A stretch of 40,812 nucleotides of DNA from a virus: the IMG/VR virus record IMGVR_UViG_3300031524_000030, positions 1 to 40,812 of that record; one strand, given 5' to 3'. The notes beneath the pieces were generated by a model. It saw only the letters and a program-made list of their open reading frames with translations. It was not told the DNA's origin and did no database searches. This document shows positions 23,749 through 31,897 of this stretch, piece after piece. A program made the translations under genes and the position numbers. How positions within the stretch are numbered: the first letter of the stretch is position 1; each line of letters begins with the position of its first letter.

Positions 23749-26700
23749 ATGCATACTAAGAAGAACTTCGCTATCGACTACGTTGATAGCAAACTGGGAC
23801 TTCTACGACTTGGTTTCGATACCGAGAACGGTTCCACAGCCGAAGCAATCAAGCTGTATCCGTTCGACAAGTATCCCAACCACGACTACAGGTCATTCAA
23901 CAAGGAGTATACGTTTCACACCACGTGGGACACATCGAACTTGTTCGAGCTGTTCCTTGATGAGGGAGTCACCTATGGTGAGTTCCGCTTCAAGGGAAGG
24001 AACAGGGATCATGTAGCCTCGGCGTCACGTGTCCTGGCTAATGTCTCCGGTGCTCATGTACTGGAGAATGGGTCTCGTGGCTTCCAGCATCCGAGCATGC
24101 CTGTTGTCGAACCTCACTATGTACTCTATGGTGATTGGTACGATGACGGCACTGGAAGTGCCATCCTGGTACCGGCACGGTTCATCGCGCCGGACGGCAA
24201 GCGCATCAAGACGCTGTCCGAGATGATCGGACTGACGTGGCATATCCGCACCAAGGCCGACAGGCTGAAGGCAAGGAAGTACATGAAGCGTCTCAAGGCC
24301 CATCATCTGTGGGCAGTGAGAGGTGAACCGATCGGTGAACAACAGGTATCCGTGCAGGAGCCGACTGAAGTAAGGGTCAAGCTGCTGCATGGAGAGGCAT
24401 TCCAATTAGGCCGCAAGGTCGTTGGAGCGGCTATCGATGTGCTGTTCGGTAAGGTGAAAGCCACCGCATTGCATGTCGACCTGGATCAGTTCGGTGATGA
24501 CGAAGTGTCCATGGTGGACGGTAGCTGCTACATCGATGTCAACTTCCTGCATCAGCTGGGAGAGGACTTGATGGAGCGTGCTGTTACCAAGCAGGAGAAG
24601 GACGAGGCAGAGTTACTCATGGCTTATGAAGTCGGTGACGCCTTCATGGGTACATGGATTGCCAAGTCCAACTTCGGCAAGGGCATCTGGCACGTACGTG
24701 ACATGGACGGGCCTTATCAGATCATCGTGTACGGTCCCAAGATGCAGGGAGAGTCCGAGCACGTGTTCCTTGGGTGCCTGAGCGCAGTGAAGGCAGGTGT
24801 CGCATTCACTGAGATTCAAAGCATGCTCAGCTTCATGAGCAATGCCACGAGCAAGCTCTGGACCAGCCTGGCCAATCAGTATCTGCTTGGCCTCAAGGCT
24901 GCCGTACATGACGAGGATATGCTGCGTCATTACTTCCTCGTTCACATCGCACCACTGGCTGGGATGCTGGAAGATCAGGATCCCGACGGTGAGGTATGGA
25001 GTCTGATTGAGGCGCTCCGTAATGGAGTACCGATACTCAGATTCCCGGGCCTGTTCAGGAGGGTGGTCAATCACCTGATGAACGTCGCGATGCAGTGCGA
25101 CAGAGGCAGGATACCGTATGAGGACAAGGCATATCGTGCGTACTTCCAGCCCGATGACAATGCCATTGACTTCCGTACGGGGAATGTCGATGTCAGGAAG
25201 AGTGTGATCCCTGAGGGATGCGTCTGTGCAATGGACGCGCCTGCGGGTCAGACCATCGTCATCTACAGGCAGCCGCTGGCTCATAACCAGGAGGCAATCA
25301 TTGCCTACAACATCGGTGAAGATGATAGGAGGAGATTCAAGCGGTTTGCCGGCCGTGGTCGGATCATCATGGGAAGAAGCGTACGTGAGCAGCTGAAGAG
25401 AGCTGGCGGCGCGGATCATGATGACTCCGCTGTCGTACTGACAGATCCAAAGCTGGTGGAGGCATTTGCCACAGTGCCGCCATATCCTGAGGCTACAGTA
25501 CCAATGGATACTGGCAAGTCGAAGGATGATGACGACGAGGACAATCCGTTCATCTCGGGTGGAGAACTGGAGATCGACGACCAAATGGTCAAGATCCCGG
25601 GACTCGAGCGTGGTCTCACCGAGCCACGTATCTGGGGCATGCCCGACTTGTACAAGGCATGCTTGGATGCAACCAAGCTCCAAGTGACCATTGGTCCACT
25701 GGACAATGCCATCAGGTTGGACGTCCATCTGAGTGGCGACAACAAGAGGCATATGCTCATCAACCTGGCAGAGCAGTGGAAGGAAGCTGATGCTGCCGGC
25801 AATTGGGACAGATGCGAACTGATGGCTGAGTGCTTCGAATGGCTCAGCAAGAGGAAGGATCATCAGCTGCGGGATCTCGCACGCAAGCTGGAGGACTCCA
25901 TCGATCGCATCAAGATGGGCAAAGGTGGTCCAGCAGATACTGATCTGTTGGACAAAGCCAATGATGTCATCAACCTCAGCAAGGTGTATCCACGTTGCTG
26001 GAACTGGATGGGCAGGCGGAAGGATGCAAATGACGTCCCGGTGGGACGCATACCTGCATTCCGGAAGCTGGCTGGTGACTATGTCAGCGAGCCCAGTTTG
26101 GTGGATGAGACACTCGAATCCATCAAGAACGTACGGGATGCCATGAACGACTCCTTCTTGGAGGAGCAATGGCGCATGGTAAAGCCTATCCCGTACAAGC
26201 TGGACGTGATGTTCCCTCATGAACAGACCGTTGGTCGGTTCGTCGGAGAGCTCAGAAGGTTGTGGTTCGAATCCTGGCAGCCGTTCTTCAGCGGTCAGGT
26301 GGATCATACCCGTATAGAGCGCAACAGAGTGGGACAGATCGTCCAGAACGGTGGAGAGCTTCCACTCATCGGAGGGGGCACAATCATGCTCCCTGGGGTG
26401 AGGGCCATGTTCCTGCAAGGAACAAGGACCATGGCAGCTCAAGCCAGGGCCGGTGGATTGGAGATCACCGAGGACATGCTGCAATGCTACGTGGCTGTGG
26501 AAGTCGCGAGGCGGAGCTATTCAGGTACGTTTGACGCTGCCGAGAAGAACCTCGATGGCGACAAGATGCAGTACCGGGATGGTCTGCTGTGGACCGACTT
26601 TATGGCTAAGGCGTTCGTCGGGGCCCTAAAGGCGGCCGAACTGACTGGGATCTATCTCCCAGTGAAGTTCGACAAGTATGTCAACAACCTGCGCATCCGG

Positions 26701-27012
26701 AGCCAGAGGGAGCTGCTGAAGAGCAGCTCTGACAGGATCCAGAGCGTCGAGCCTGAGGTAATGGAAGGAGAGGAAGTCTTTGACCAGGAGATGAGGACCG
26801 GTAAGGTCCAAGTCCTGCTGGTAGGGAGCATCGTCAAGCGTGCGCGTGACCTGGCCCTGATTGGCTACACTCTCAGCGATGAAGTCGTCCCAGATGGGGA
26901 ATACACCATGGTGGACGGCCTTATCGTGGTCAGGGAAGCCAGTGCGCAGCTTACTGGCAAGCGCATTGACATGGAAGGACTGGGGAATCCAGTTGACTTA
27001 GAAGGCAAGTGA
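23749..27012 (+). CDS. putative two-barrel RNA polymerase-like protein (YonO/QDE-1 type)
   Basis: This encodes 1087 residues, the largest gene here; the start at 23749 follows GGAGG by six bases, while an upstream in-frame ATG has no SD. Four spaced motifs match the order of single-chain double-psi-barrel RNA polymerases. They are VDGSCYID (D257-G258), KSNFGKG (K306, K311), YRQPLAH (R507, P509, H512, compare R-x-P-x-x-H of beta-prime) and GGADHDDSAVVLTDPKLV (D556, D558, D559). In known enzymes the last reads D-x-D-G-D; here it is D-H-D-D-S, so the third metal ligand is shifted or lost. The C-terminal 500 residues are helical and match nothing I know. The motif match is my own reading, and a structural or unrelated protein remains possible. 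Confidence 0.45.
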   Translation: MHTKKNFAIDYVDSKLGLLRLGFDTENGSTAEAIKLYPFDKYPNHDYRSFNKEYTFHTTWDTSNLFELFLDEGVTYGEFRFKGRNRDHVASASRVLANVSGAHVLENGSRGFQHPSMPVVEPHYVLYGDWYDDGTGSAILVPARFIAPDGKRIKTLSEMIGLTWHIRTKADRLKARKYMKRLKAHHLWAVRGEPIGEQQVSVQEPTEVRVKLLHGEAFQLGRKVVGAAIDVLFGKVKATALHVDLDQFGDDEVSMVDGSCYIDVNFLHQLGEDLMERAVTKQEKDEAELLMAYEVGDAFMGTWIAKSNFGKGIWHVRDMDGPYQIIVYGPKMQGESEHVFLGCLSAVKAGVAFTEIQSMLSFMSNATSKLWTSLANQYLLGLKAAVHDEDMLRHYFLVHIAPLAGMLEDQDPDGEVWSLIEALRNGVPILRFPGLFRRVVNHLMNVAMQCDRGRIPYEDKAYRAYFQPDDNAIDFRTGNVDVRKSVIPEGCVCAMDAPAGQTIVIYRQPLAHNQEAIIAYNIGEDDRRRFKRFAGRGRIIMGRSVREQLKRAGGADHDDSAVVLTDPKLVEAFATVPPYPEATVPMDTGKSKDDDDEDNPFISGGELEIDDQMVKIPGLERGLTEPRIWGMPDLYKACLDATKLQVTIGPLDNAIRLDVHLSGDNKRHMLINLAEQWKEADAAGNWDRCELMAECFEWLSKRKDHQLRDLARKLEDSIDRIKMGKGGPADTDLLDKANDVINLSKVYPRCWNWMGRRKDANDVPVGRIPAFRKLAGDYVSEPSLVDETLESIKNVRDAMNDSFLEEQWRMVKPIPYKLDVMFPHEQTVGRFVGELRRLWFESWQPFFSGQVDHTRIERNRVGQIVQNGGELPLIGGGTIMLPGVRAMFLQGTRTMAAQARAGGLEITEDMLQCYVAVEVARRSYSGTFDAAEKNLDGDKMQYRDGLLWTDFMAKAFVGALKAAELTGIYLPVKFDKYVNNLRIRSQRELLKSSSDRIQSVEPEVMEGEEVFDQEMRTGKVQVLLVGSIVKRARDLALIGYTLSDEVVPDGEYTMVDGLIVVREASAQLTGKRIDMEGLGNPVDLEGK

Positions 27013-27015
27013 GAG

Positions 27016-27053
27016 TACCATCAAGGAGCGCCGCAAGGGGCTCCTTGATGGTA
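27016..27053 (+). terminator. 14-bp perfect hairpin after the polymerase-like gene
   Basis: TACCATCAAGGAGC pairs perfectly with GCTCCTTGATGGTA around a 10-nt loop, four bases after the stop codon. It lacks a T run. It is the first of a series of such hairpins. Confidence 0.6.
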
Positions 27054-27084
27054 GGTAACACTTGACAACAACGAAGACCTGGAA

Positions 27085-27124
27085 TACCCTAGTGACAGCG
27101 CCTGAGGGTGCTGTCACTAGGGTA
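27085..27124 (+). other. 15-bp perfect hairpin with 10-nt loop
   Basis: TACCCTAGTGACAGC pairs without mismatch with GCTGTCACTAGGGTA. Its stem and loop size match the preceding hairpin, although the sequence is unrelated. Confidence 0.6.
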
Positions 27125-27134
27125 AGTCCAGCCT

Positions 27135-27256
27135 ACTCCTATGGGCTATACACGCCTATAGGAGTCGGCCTCATAGGTAAGCTATGAGGATCTCCGGCCG
27201 GTTAGATAGTATGCTCCAGGGCGGTCTCCCAAGATCTCCTGGAGGTGCTATCTAAC
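27135..27256 (+). ncRNA. three further consecutive hairpins, possible structured RNA
   Basis: Three hairpins follow: 27135-27165 (ACTCCTAT/ATAGGAGT with inner GGC/GCC), 27169-27189 (CCTCATAG/CTATGAGG) and 27201-27256 (GTTAGATAG/CTATCTAAC outside CTCCAGG/CCTGGAG). With the two before them, five near-perfect hairpins lie within 241 bases with almost no unpaired spacer. No open frame with an SD covers them. Confidence 0.5.
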
Positions 27257-27641
27257 TGAGAATGCAGTAAGTTGCGTCCCTTATAGGGGATGCTTGAGCT
27301 GGAGGAGAAACTGCTTGTGAAGCGATTAGGGCGAGTCATGCGATACAGATCCACGTAGTGCGGGGTAGAGCGTGGCTAAGTGTCACAGACTGAAGGGTCC
27401 TAGTGTTTACACCATACCACTGAAGGATACGGACAGTGAGTGGTGCTTGCACCCAGGGTGGTACTGGCAGACGGGGATACACACTATCCAAGGATGTTCT
27501 CTACTACTACACCTATTACATCTATACGAGTTCAGCGCGGCTTGTATGTATCTCCCTGTCTGGACTCTATATATAGATAGGTCAGTGACACACTGAATGT
27601 CTGTACCAACCACACACAACAAGAGGAAGGGGGTATTACCG
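27257..27641 (+). other. non-coding stretch before the acidic protein gene
   Basis: No convincing gene is present. Weaker pairings occur (GCGTCCC with GGGGATGC near 27275; CACCA/TGGTG around CACTG/CAGTG near 27410-27455). An AT-rich TATATATAGATAG run about 70 bases before the next start could be a -10 region, but no clear -35 is seen. Confidence 0.4.
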
Positions 27642-28052
27642 ATGGAACCGAACGATGAGGTAATGCAAACGCAGGACGAAGCCGCCGCTGTGGCGGGAAC
27701 AACCGAAGTTGCCGAGGCAGCTGCTGAGGGAACGGCCAATGAAGCCGCCACCGATGAAGTAGCCGAGGCCCAACCAGCCAAGGAAGGCATCCTCGAAGAG
27801 ATCCGTGAAGGTCTCCAGGCCGTCGAGGAGAAGATCGAGGAAGTAGTGGAAGGCGCTCTTGAGCCGGCTACTGCAGACACGGTCATTCATGCCGATGAGC
27901 CAGTCGGAGAAGCTGCGGCCGAAGAGCCGGCAGAGACTATCTCCGAAGTCAAGATCGATGAGCCTGTAGCCGAAGAGGCACAGGTAGTCGAGCCGGTCGC
28001 TGAAGCTGCAACTGCAGATGCGCCGGTCACGGCAGAACCAGTCGAGGCTTAA
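27642..28052 (+). CDS. acidic Ala/Glu/Val-rich low-complexity protein
   Basis: This encodes 136 residues; the start at 27642 has AGAGGAAGG upstream, while an earlier in-frame ATG has no SD. It consists largely of A, E, V, T and P in loose repeats (VAEAAAEG; EEPAETISEVKIDEPVAEEAQ), with one amphipathic helix near residues 50-75 (ILEEIREGLQAVEEKIEEVV). Such strongly acidic disordered proteins can mimic DNA or act as scaffolds. No specific role is supported. Confidence 0.6.
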   Translation: MEPNDEVMQTQDEAAAVAGTTEVAEAAAEGTANEAATDEVAEAQPAKEGILEEIREGLQAVEEKIEEVVEGALEPATADTVIHADEPVGEAAAEEPAETISEVKIDEPVAEEAQVVEPVAEAATADAPVTAEPVEA

Positions 28053-28071
28053 CCCAGCCTCCAACCGGTAA

Positions 28072-28095
28072 GGTGGCCCTCCGTTATGGGCCACC
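28072..28095 (+). terminator. 8-bp GC-rich hairpin after the acidic protein gene
   Basis: GGTGGCCC pairs perfectly with GGGCCACC around an 8-nt loop, 20 bases past the stop. No T run follows. Confidence 0.45.
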
Positions 28096-28099
28096 AGCA

Positions 28100-28266
28100 G
28101 TACCATCGCTGATAGGGACTTAGTTCCCTTGAGTGCAAGGTCCAAGCCTCACACTGTGGTGCACTGATAACCCGGGCTGTAGGGACGGTTCTTGTCAGGG
28201 CCAATCGCGGTAACCCACATACAGTGAGCTAGTAAGACCTGCCTCTCAGCCAATCACGGCCAATAT
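28100..28266 (+). other. intergenic stretch with small hairpins, 5' of the pseudoknot element
   Basis: No gene is seen. AGTGCA (28132-28137) can pair with TGCACT (28160-28165) around CAC/GTG, and CCTTG/CAAGG forms an alternative. This may be the 5' part of a longer structured RNA that continues to about 28,500. Confidence 0.35.
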
Positions 28267-28384
28267 GTCCTCCTCATGGGAGATATCCGGAATACCCAGT
28301 ACTGGGCTTCGGACGCTCTTGGGCTTGAGGAGGACTGAGGCCGTACAGTTTGAGTTCACCCACCGGGTCTCTGCCCCAAGAGCG
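28267..28384 (+). ncRNA. pseudoknot-compatible structured RNA candidate
   Basis: GTCCTCCTC (28267-28275) pairs perfectly with GAGGAGGAC (28327-28335). CGCTCTTGGG (28314-28323) pairs perfectly with CCCAAGAGCG (28375-28384). The two helices cross, as in an H-type pseudoknot, with only three bases between the second strand of one and the first of the other. CCCAAGAGC is also the exact 9-nt loop of a hairpin CTCTGC/GCAGAG (28369-28389), so the second helix could be a loop contact. The first loop carries its own hairpin (TCCG, CCCAG/CTGGG, CGGA). The match lengths are well beyond chance for so short a span. Confidence 0.45.
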
Positions 28385-28472
28385 CAGAGGTGGGAGAAGG
28401 GAAACGCCCCCCAAAGTCAGGCGGACCGGAATGGTCTCCGGGTTACGGCATGCTGAGTAGAGAGCGAAAGGC

Positions 28473-28685
28473 ATGTACAAGAGCAGACTCCCGATAGACC
28501 ACAGTCAGTGGGTCAAGCTGGCTCCGTGCCCTTATCAAAGTGGGTGTGACTGGTACGAAACCCAGTCTAACGAGTTTGATATCCGTGGTGGTCTAACCGC
28601 CATGGTAGCCAGCAGTCCGCTGCATTCCCTAGATCTTAGGACTGTATTAGGCGCGGCCGGGCTGCCCCAAGCGGTCCGGCCATGA
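28473..28685 (+). CDS. doubtful small protein with CPYQSGC motif
   Basis: The frame encodes 70 residues with a plausible composition and a Cys pair (LAPCPYQSGCDWYE). It ends just before a GGCCGG/CCGGCC pairing. The start lacks a properly spaced SD; GAGAG lies nine bases away. It lies in a stretch that otherwise looks like structured RNA, so it may be non-coding. Confidence 0.3.
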   Translation: MYKSRLPIDHSQWVKLAPCPYQSGCDWYETQSNEFDIRGGLTAMVASSPLHSLDLRTVLGAAGLPQAVRP

Positions 28686-28755
28686 ATTAGCCCCTTTCTT
28701 TGATACACAATGTGGCCGGGAGACTTACCGGCGATAGCCAAGGAAGGAGGGCCCA

Positions 28756-29082
28756 ATGTGGTGGAGAAAGCGTACCAAACCATCCTCCAGGCTGTTCGAG
28801 AGAGATAGTTCCCTCGATCAGCTTGTGACCAACGTGAATGATGCCATCGAGCAGCGCAAGTTCGATGCCCCATCGCTCAAGATCATTGCTTGCAACCAGT
28901 TGAGGACTCTCTGTCCCAACTATGAGCCGAGTCGTGTAATGCCCGACACCGTGCTCTGCCGAAGCGGTGAAGATAGCCACGGCTATCAATACCGACCTGA
29001 GTGCACTAATGGTTGCATTGTGAGCCAGTTCTCCCGCTCCGGGGTATTCACCGGTGAGGAAGAAGCCACGCCATCGGCATGA
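28756..29082 (+). CDS. hypothetical protein
   Basis: This encodes 108 residues; GGAGGGCCCA precedes ATG. The N-terminus is basic (MWWRKRTKPSSRLFERD), a helix follows, and the C-terminal half has four Cys in loose spacing (IIACNQLRTLCPNYEP; VLCRSG; ECTNGC). It could bind a metal, but the pattern fits no named motif. A GCCGG/CCGGC hairpin (near 28714-28731) lies in its leader. Confidence 0.65.
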   Translation: MWWRKRTKPSSRLFERDSSLDQLVTNVNDAIEQRKFDAPSLKIIACNQLRTLCPNYEPSRVMPDTVLCRSGEDSHGYQYRPECTNGCIVSQFSRSGVFTGEEEATPSA

Positions 29083-29146
29083 TGGCAGAACCAGATGCTG
29101 AAATGAGACTTAACTCAACTCAACCGATTCAAGAAGGAGTAATACA

Positions 29147-29896
29147 ATGGGCAAGATCATCAAGAACGTGACCCGGCGTGTACAGGCCGGTGTGGCAGGC
29201 ATGGGACTCATCAACGGAACTGAGACGTTCACCATGTTGGAGAACGGCAAGGTTCTGTCCTACCAAGAGGGCCGTTCCACTGGCTCGCTGTTGGACAATG
29301 AGCCCTACATCATGGCCCGGGTGCAAGTCGAGCCGGGACTCGTGATCCGCGTCGTCATCTACGGCGAAGATCAGTGCGTCAACATCGTCAAGACCTATCC
29401 GGCGCGCATCCTGAAGCCGGGTGGTGGAGTGGCAGGCGTCGCCCCGCAGGTCATGCAGGAACACAAGGGCGAACCCTCGTTCATCTCTGCGTTGCTCGAG
29501 CCGTTGGTCGGCGGAGGATTCGGTGGATTCGGTGGTGGCGCAACCCGCCCCGTCGATCCTCAGAACCTGAACACCGGCGGCGGATTCCGTGGCAACGATG
29601 GCAATGGCTATCGGCTCAGGGAAGTGGTTACCACCGTTCCCGTCGAGTCGATTCAAGCGGCCACAACAGCAGGAACGGGCGGCATCAGCCGTCTGGGTGC
29701 AGCCCTCATGGCAGCGGCAGGAGCACCAGCTCCGTCTGGCTTTGCCAGCCGCATCGAGGTGCATCCCCCTGCAGTTGCCCAACCGGCCGCTGAACGGGAG
29801 CACACCCAGCTTGGCGACAAGCTGAAGGACGCTCTCGCTCAGGTAGCCAACCAGGACGAGAACACCAGTCTGGAATCAGAGCAGGCTCAACAGTAG
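29147..29896 (+). CDS. hypothetical protein with Gly-rich middle
   Basis: This encodes 249 residues with AAGAAGGAGTAATACA upstream. The first 105 residues look like a strand-rich domain (FTMLENGKVLSYQEGRS; IMARVQVEPGLVIRVVIYGED). Residues about 124-150 are Gly-rich (LVGGGFGGFGGG). Residues 160-210 are Ala/Val-rich, and the end is acidic. The pattern of folded core, Gly linker and acidic tip is seen in single-strand DNA-binding proteins, but no OB-fold signature is clear, so this is only a suggestion. Confidence 0.65.
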   Translation: MGKIIKNVTRRVQAGVAGMGLINGTETFTMLENGKVLSYQEGRSTGSLLDNEPYIMARVQVEPGLVIRVVIYGEDQCVNIVKTYPARILKPGGGVAGVAPQVMQEHKGEPSFISALLEPLVGGGFGGFGGGATRPVDPQNLNTGGGFRGNDGNGYRLREVVTTVPVESIQAATTAGTGGISRLGAALMAAAGAPAPSGFASRIEVHPPAVAQPAAEREHTQLGDKLKDALAQVANQDENTSLESEQAQQ

Positions 29897-29907
29897 TCAA
29901 CCTGCAT

Positions 29908-29973
29908 CCAGACGTGAGTCTGGGTAGCAGAACAGGCGCTCTCGTTGCTAAACTACGGTCTAGCAACGAGAGC
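29908..29973 (+). terminator. GTGA-tetraloop hairpin followed by a 13-bp perfect hairpin
   Basis: CCAGAC-GTGA-GTCTGG (29908-29923) is followed by GCTCTCGTTGCTA (29938-29950) pairing perfectly with TAGCAACGAGAGC (29961-29973) around a 10-nt loop. It lies 11 bases past the stop codon. The second hairpin belongs to the same class as those at 27016 and 27085. Confidence 0.55.
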
Positions 29974-30026
29974 ACTGAGCATTGTGAACGGATTATGCCC
30001 CTATAGTCCGGGAACCGAGGTGCATC

Positions 30027-30209
30027 ATGGACATTACCAACACTGCAGTATCTATCCCCAGGGTCAGCGAGGCATTCTTCACTCCAACAGTGGCTCTTGA
30101 AAGGCGCAAGGCAGACCTGCGCAGGAGAATCGACGGGCTTAATGCCCGCATGGTTGAGATAGCAGAAGAGATAAGCCGTACCAGGGCTGAACTCAGGCTG
30201 CTGTCGTAA
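30027..30209 (+). CDS. small coiled-coil protein
   Basis: This encodes 60 residues with GAGGTGCATC before ATG. After about 22 residues the rest is one basic/acidic heptad helix (ERRKADLRRRIDGLNARMVEI). It probably forms a dimer or sits beside another protein. It is followed by a structured stretch of about 100 bases in which GGTCCGA (30216) can pair with TCGGACC (30302). Confidence 0.55.
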   Translation: MDITNTAVSIPRVSEAFFTPTVALERRKADLRRRIDGLNARMVEIAEEISRTRAELRLLS

Positions 30210-30327
30210 CGAGATGGTCCGATAGGCAGCGCCCCATGTGGTTGGGACGCCAAACAGGTGGCATACAACTCGCCCTCCTCGAGATTGCCATTCAATGCCC
30301 GTCGGACCGTACTATCAGAGGTGGTCA

Positions 30328-30942
30328 ATGTCAGAAGCACAGGATGTAAAGCCGCTTGAGTATCCCCAAGTAGAGACGGATCCAATCCGCCGCTGGACAT
30401 TCGAGGCACACCGTACTGACATCGAAGGCAAGCTGCCTAAAGGACTGAAGGTAAACATCTTCGGTGTGAAGGCTAATGCTGAGAAGATGCGCGCCTATCT
30501 ACAAGAGGCGTACAACAAGTACACCGCATCTCATCGACAAGATTACGCCGTGGAACTGGTCGCCGTACCTTGTGAACAGGTATCCGAGGAGACCAAGATC
30601 TCATTCGACGATGCCATCAAAGAGGTGGTTATCACCATTCGTGCTATGCAGATGGTGATAAACACTGTCATGGAAGATGCCCCGATGGAGCAGAAGAAGG
30701 AGTTCTTCGACATCGCAATGGATGCAGCCCGGAAGAGAGAGCTTGATGAACAACTCTGTCTGCGGGCAGCATTTGAGATAGGTCGGCGACAGATGACAGC
30801 GGGGATTGAAGAGGCTATCCAAGGTATCTTGGCCAAAGCCTCTCATGAACCAGGCCAGCATATGCATGTGATCTCGGTGAAGCTGAATCCTGATGGCTCA
30901 TCCGAAGCAGTAGAACTCACCGACAAGGACAAGTGGAACTGA
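30328..30942 (+). CDS. hypothetical protein, first of a three-gene operon
   Basis: This encodes 204 residues; the start at 30328 has AGAGGTGG upstream, whereas earlier in-frame starts have none. It is mostly helical (FDDAIKEVVITIRAMQMVINTVMED; MEQKKEFFDIAMDAARKRELDEQ) with a strand-rich C-terminus. No motif recognised. It ends 17 bases before the next gene. Confidence 0.7.
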   Translation: MSEAQDVKPLEYPQVETDPIRRWTFEAHRTDIEGKLPKGLKVNIFGVKANAEKMRAYLQEAYNKYTASHRQDYAVELVAVPCEQVSEETKISFDDAIKEVVITIRAMQMVINTVMEDAPMEQKKEFFDIAMDAARKRELDEQLCLRAAFEIGRRQMTAGIEEAIQGILAKASHEPGQHMHVISVKLNPDGSSEAVELTDKDKWN

Positions 30943-30959
30943 AAGGGAGCGGTACATCC

Positions 30960-31706
30960 ATGAAGAAGAAGGTAATAGAGGATGACGGATTGGAAGAGGA
31001 ATCTAAGGCCAAGGCTCCCAACTTCTACAGGATCTCACTGGCCGTTACCGAGGATATGCTGGGCACTGCGCCGGCTAATCCCGAGATATACAGCAGGTTC
31101 GTCGCCGACAAGGCCCTCAAGGACGAGAAGAAGCTCGCCAAGACCGAGGAAGAGAAGGCAGCAGTCCAGGAGAAGCAGGACGATGTCACCCGTGAGGAAC
31201 TCGCCATGCTTCCCGAAGACAATGCCAAGGGAATCACGGTGTTCCGTCGTGATCCTACCTCAGGTGCACTGATCCTTACAGACACGATGATTCGTGGCTT
31301 CCTCAAGGAAGGCGCGGCAGCCATCGGTCTGAATGGAGCAACCTGGGGAATGACAACCAAGATTGACAGGTTCGTCTTCGTCACCAACAAGGACAAACGG
31401 CCCATCCGTGTTATCCCTATCATTCGTGATGGTGCAATCGTCACTGCTCCCGATGACATATATGAGCGTCCACTGCGTGCTATGACCATGCAAGGACCTC
31501 GTGTCACACTCGCGGCGAGTGAACGTGTTAGAGCTCCATTCAGTCTGGAGTTCTACATCTACATCGTAGGTCTGGGCAGTACTGACAAGGGGAAGATCAC
31601 CCCCAAAGTCCTGAAGGAATGGCTGGACTACGGTGTCTACTGTGGACTCGGTCAGTATCGGACAGGCGGCCACGGTCGCTTCGATGCTATCGTAGAGCCT
31701 GTATGA
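30960..31706 (+). CDS. conserved phage protein with C-terminal Gly-rich GRF motif
   Basis: This encodes 247 residues from ATG at 30960, with GGGAG further upstream than usual. After a charged helical region (KDEKKLAKTEEEKAAVQEKQ) comes a compact alpha/beta domain (GFLKEGAAAIGL; VIPIIRDGAIVTAPDD). The protein ends WLDYGVYCGLGQYRTGGHGRFDAIVE. This last pattern, G-x-G-x-x-R-x-x-x-G-R-F, recurs in phage proteins of unknown role and resembles the Gly-rich loop of RAMP-type RNA-binding proteins. I do not claim homology. Confidence 0.65.
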   Translation: MKKKVIEDDGLEEESKAKAPNFYRISLAVTEDMLGTAPANPEIYSRFVADKALKDEKKLAKTEEEKAAVQEKQDDVTREELAMLPEDNAKGITVFRRDPTSGALILTDTMIRGFLKEGAAAIGLNGATWGMTTKIDRFVFVTNKDKRPIRVIPIIRDGAIVTAPDDIYERPLRAMTMQGPRVTLAASERVRAPFSLEFYIYIVGLGSTDKGKITPKVLKEWLDYGVYCGLGQYRTGGHGRFDAIVEPV

Positions 31707-31855
31707 AACCCACTCGTGAGGACCGAATCAAGCTATCCATCGACCGGCGCATGCGCAAGTTGGCTCAGAATAGCTGTGCCAAGGTTACTACCAAAGAGAC
31801 CGCCAAGATACGGAAGCTTGAAGAGGTCCTAACCACAATAACCCGCTCAGAATAG
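31703..31855 (+). CDS. small basic protein
   Basis: This encodes 50 residues. The start overlaps the previous stop as ATGA. Lys/Arg-rich and helical (IKLSIDRRMRKLAQ; ETAKIRKLEEVLTTI). Coupled translation with the preceding gene suggests a shared task. Unknown function. Confidence 0.5.
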   Translation: MKPTREDRIKLSIDRRMRKLAQNSCAKVTTKETAKIRKLEEVLTTITRSE

Positions 31856-31877
31856 GCTGCGGCTAAAGCCTGAATCT

Positions 31878-31897
31878 TGGGGTGGTAGTACCACCCC
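31878..31897 (+). terminator. 7-bp GC-rich hairpin ending the three-gene operon
   Basis: GGGGTGG (31879-31885) pairs perfectly with CCACCCC (31891-31897), loop TAGTA. It lies 23 bases after the stop; no T run follows. Confidence 0.5.

Noticed and set aside
24613-26484. Long open frame of 623 codons on the minus strand inside the polymerase-like gene
   Set aside because: It is fully antisense to a 1087-codon frame with a good SD, has no SD of its own, and its translation is rich in His, Cys and Leu as expected of a mirror frame.
27372-27596. 74-codon plus-strand frame before the acidic protein gene
   Set aside because: No SD. The translation is a Cys/His/Trp mixture, and the stretch contains base-paired elements instead.
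28440-28500. Group I intron or RNase P core
   Set aside because: The conserved core strings of these RNAs could not be found, and no split gene lies on either side.
30960-31706. CRISPR-associated RAMP protein (Cas6/Cas7)
   Set aside because: Only the C-terminal Gly-rich stretch is similar; there is no second ferredoxin-like signature, CRISPR repeat or other cas gene.
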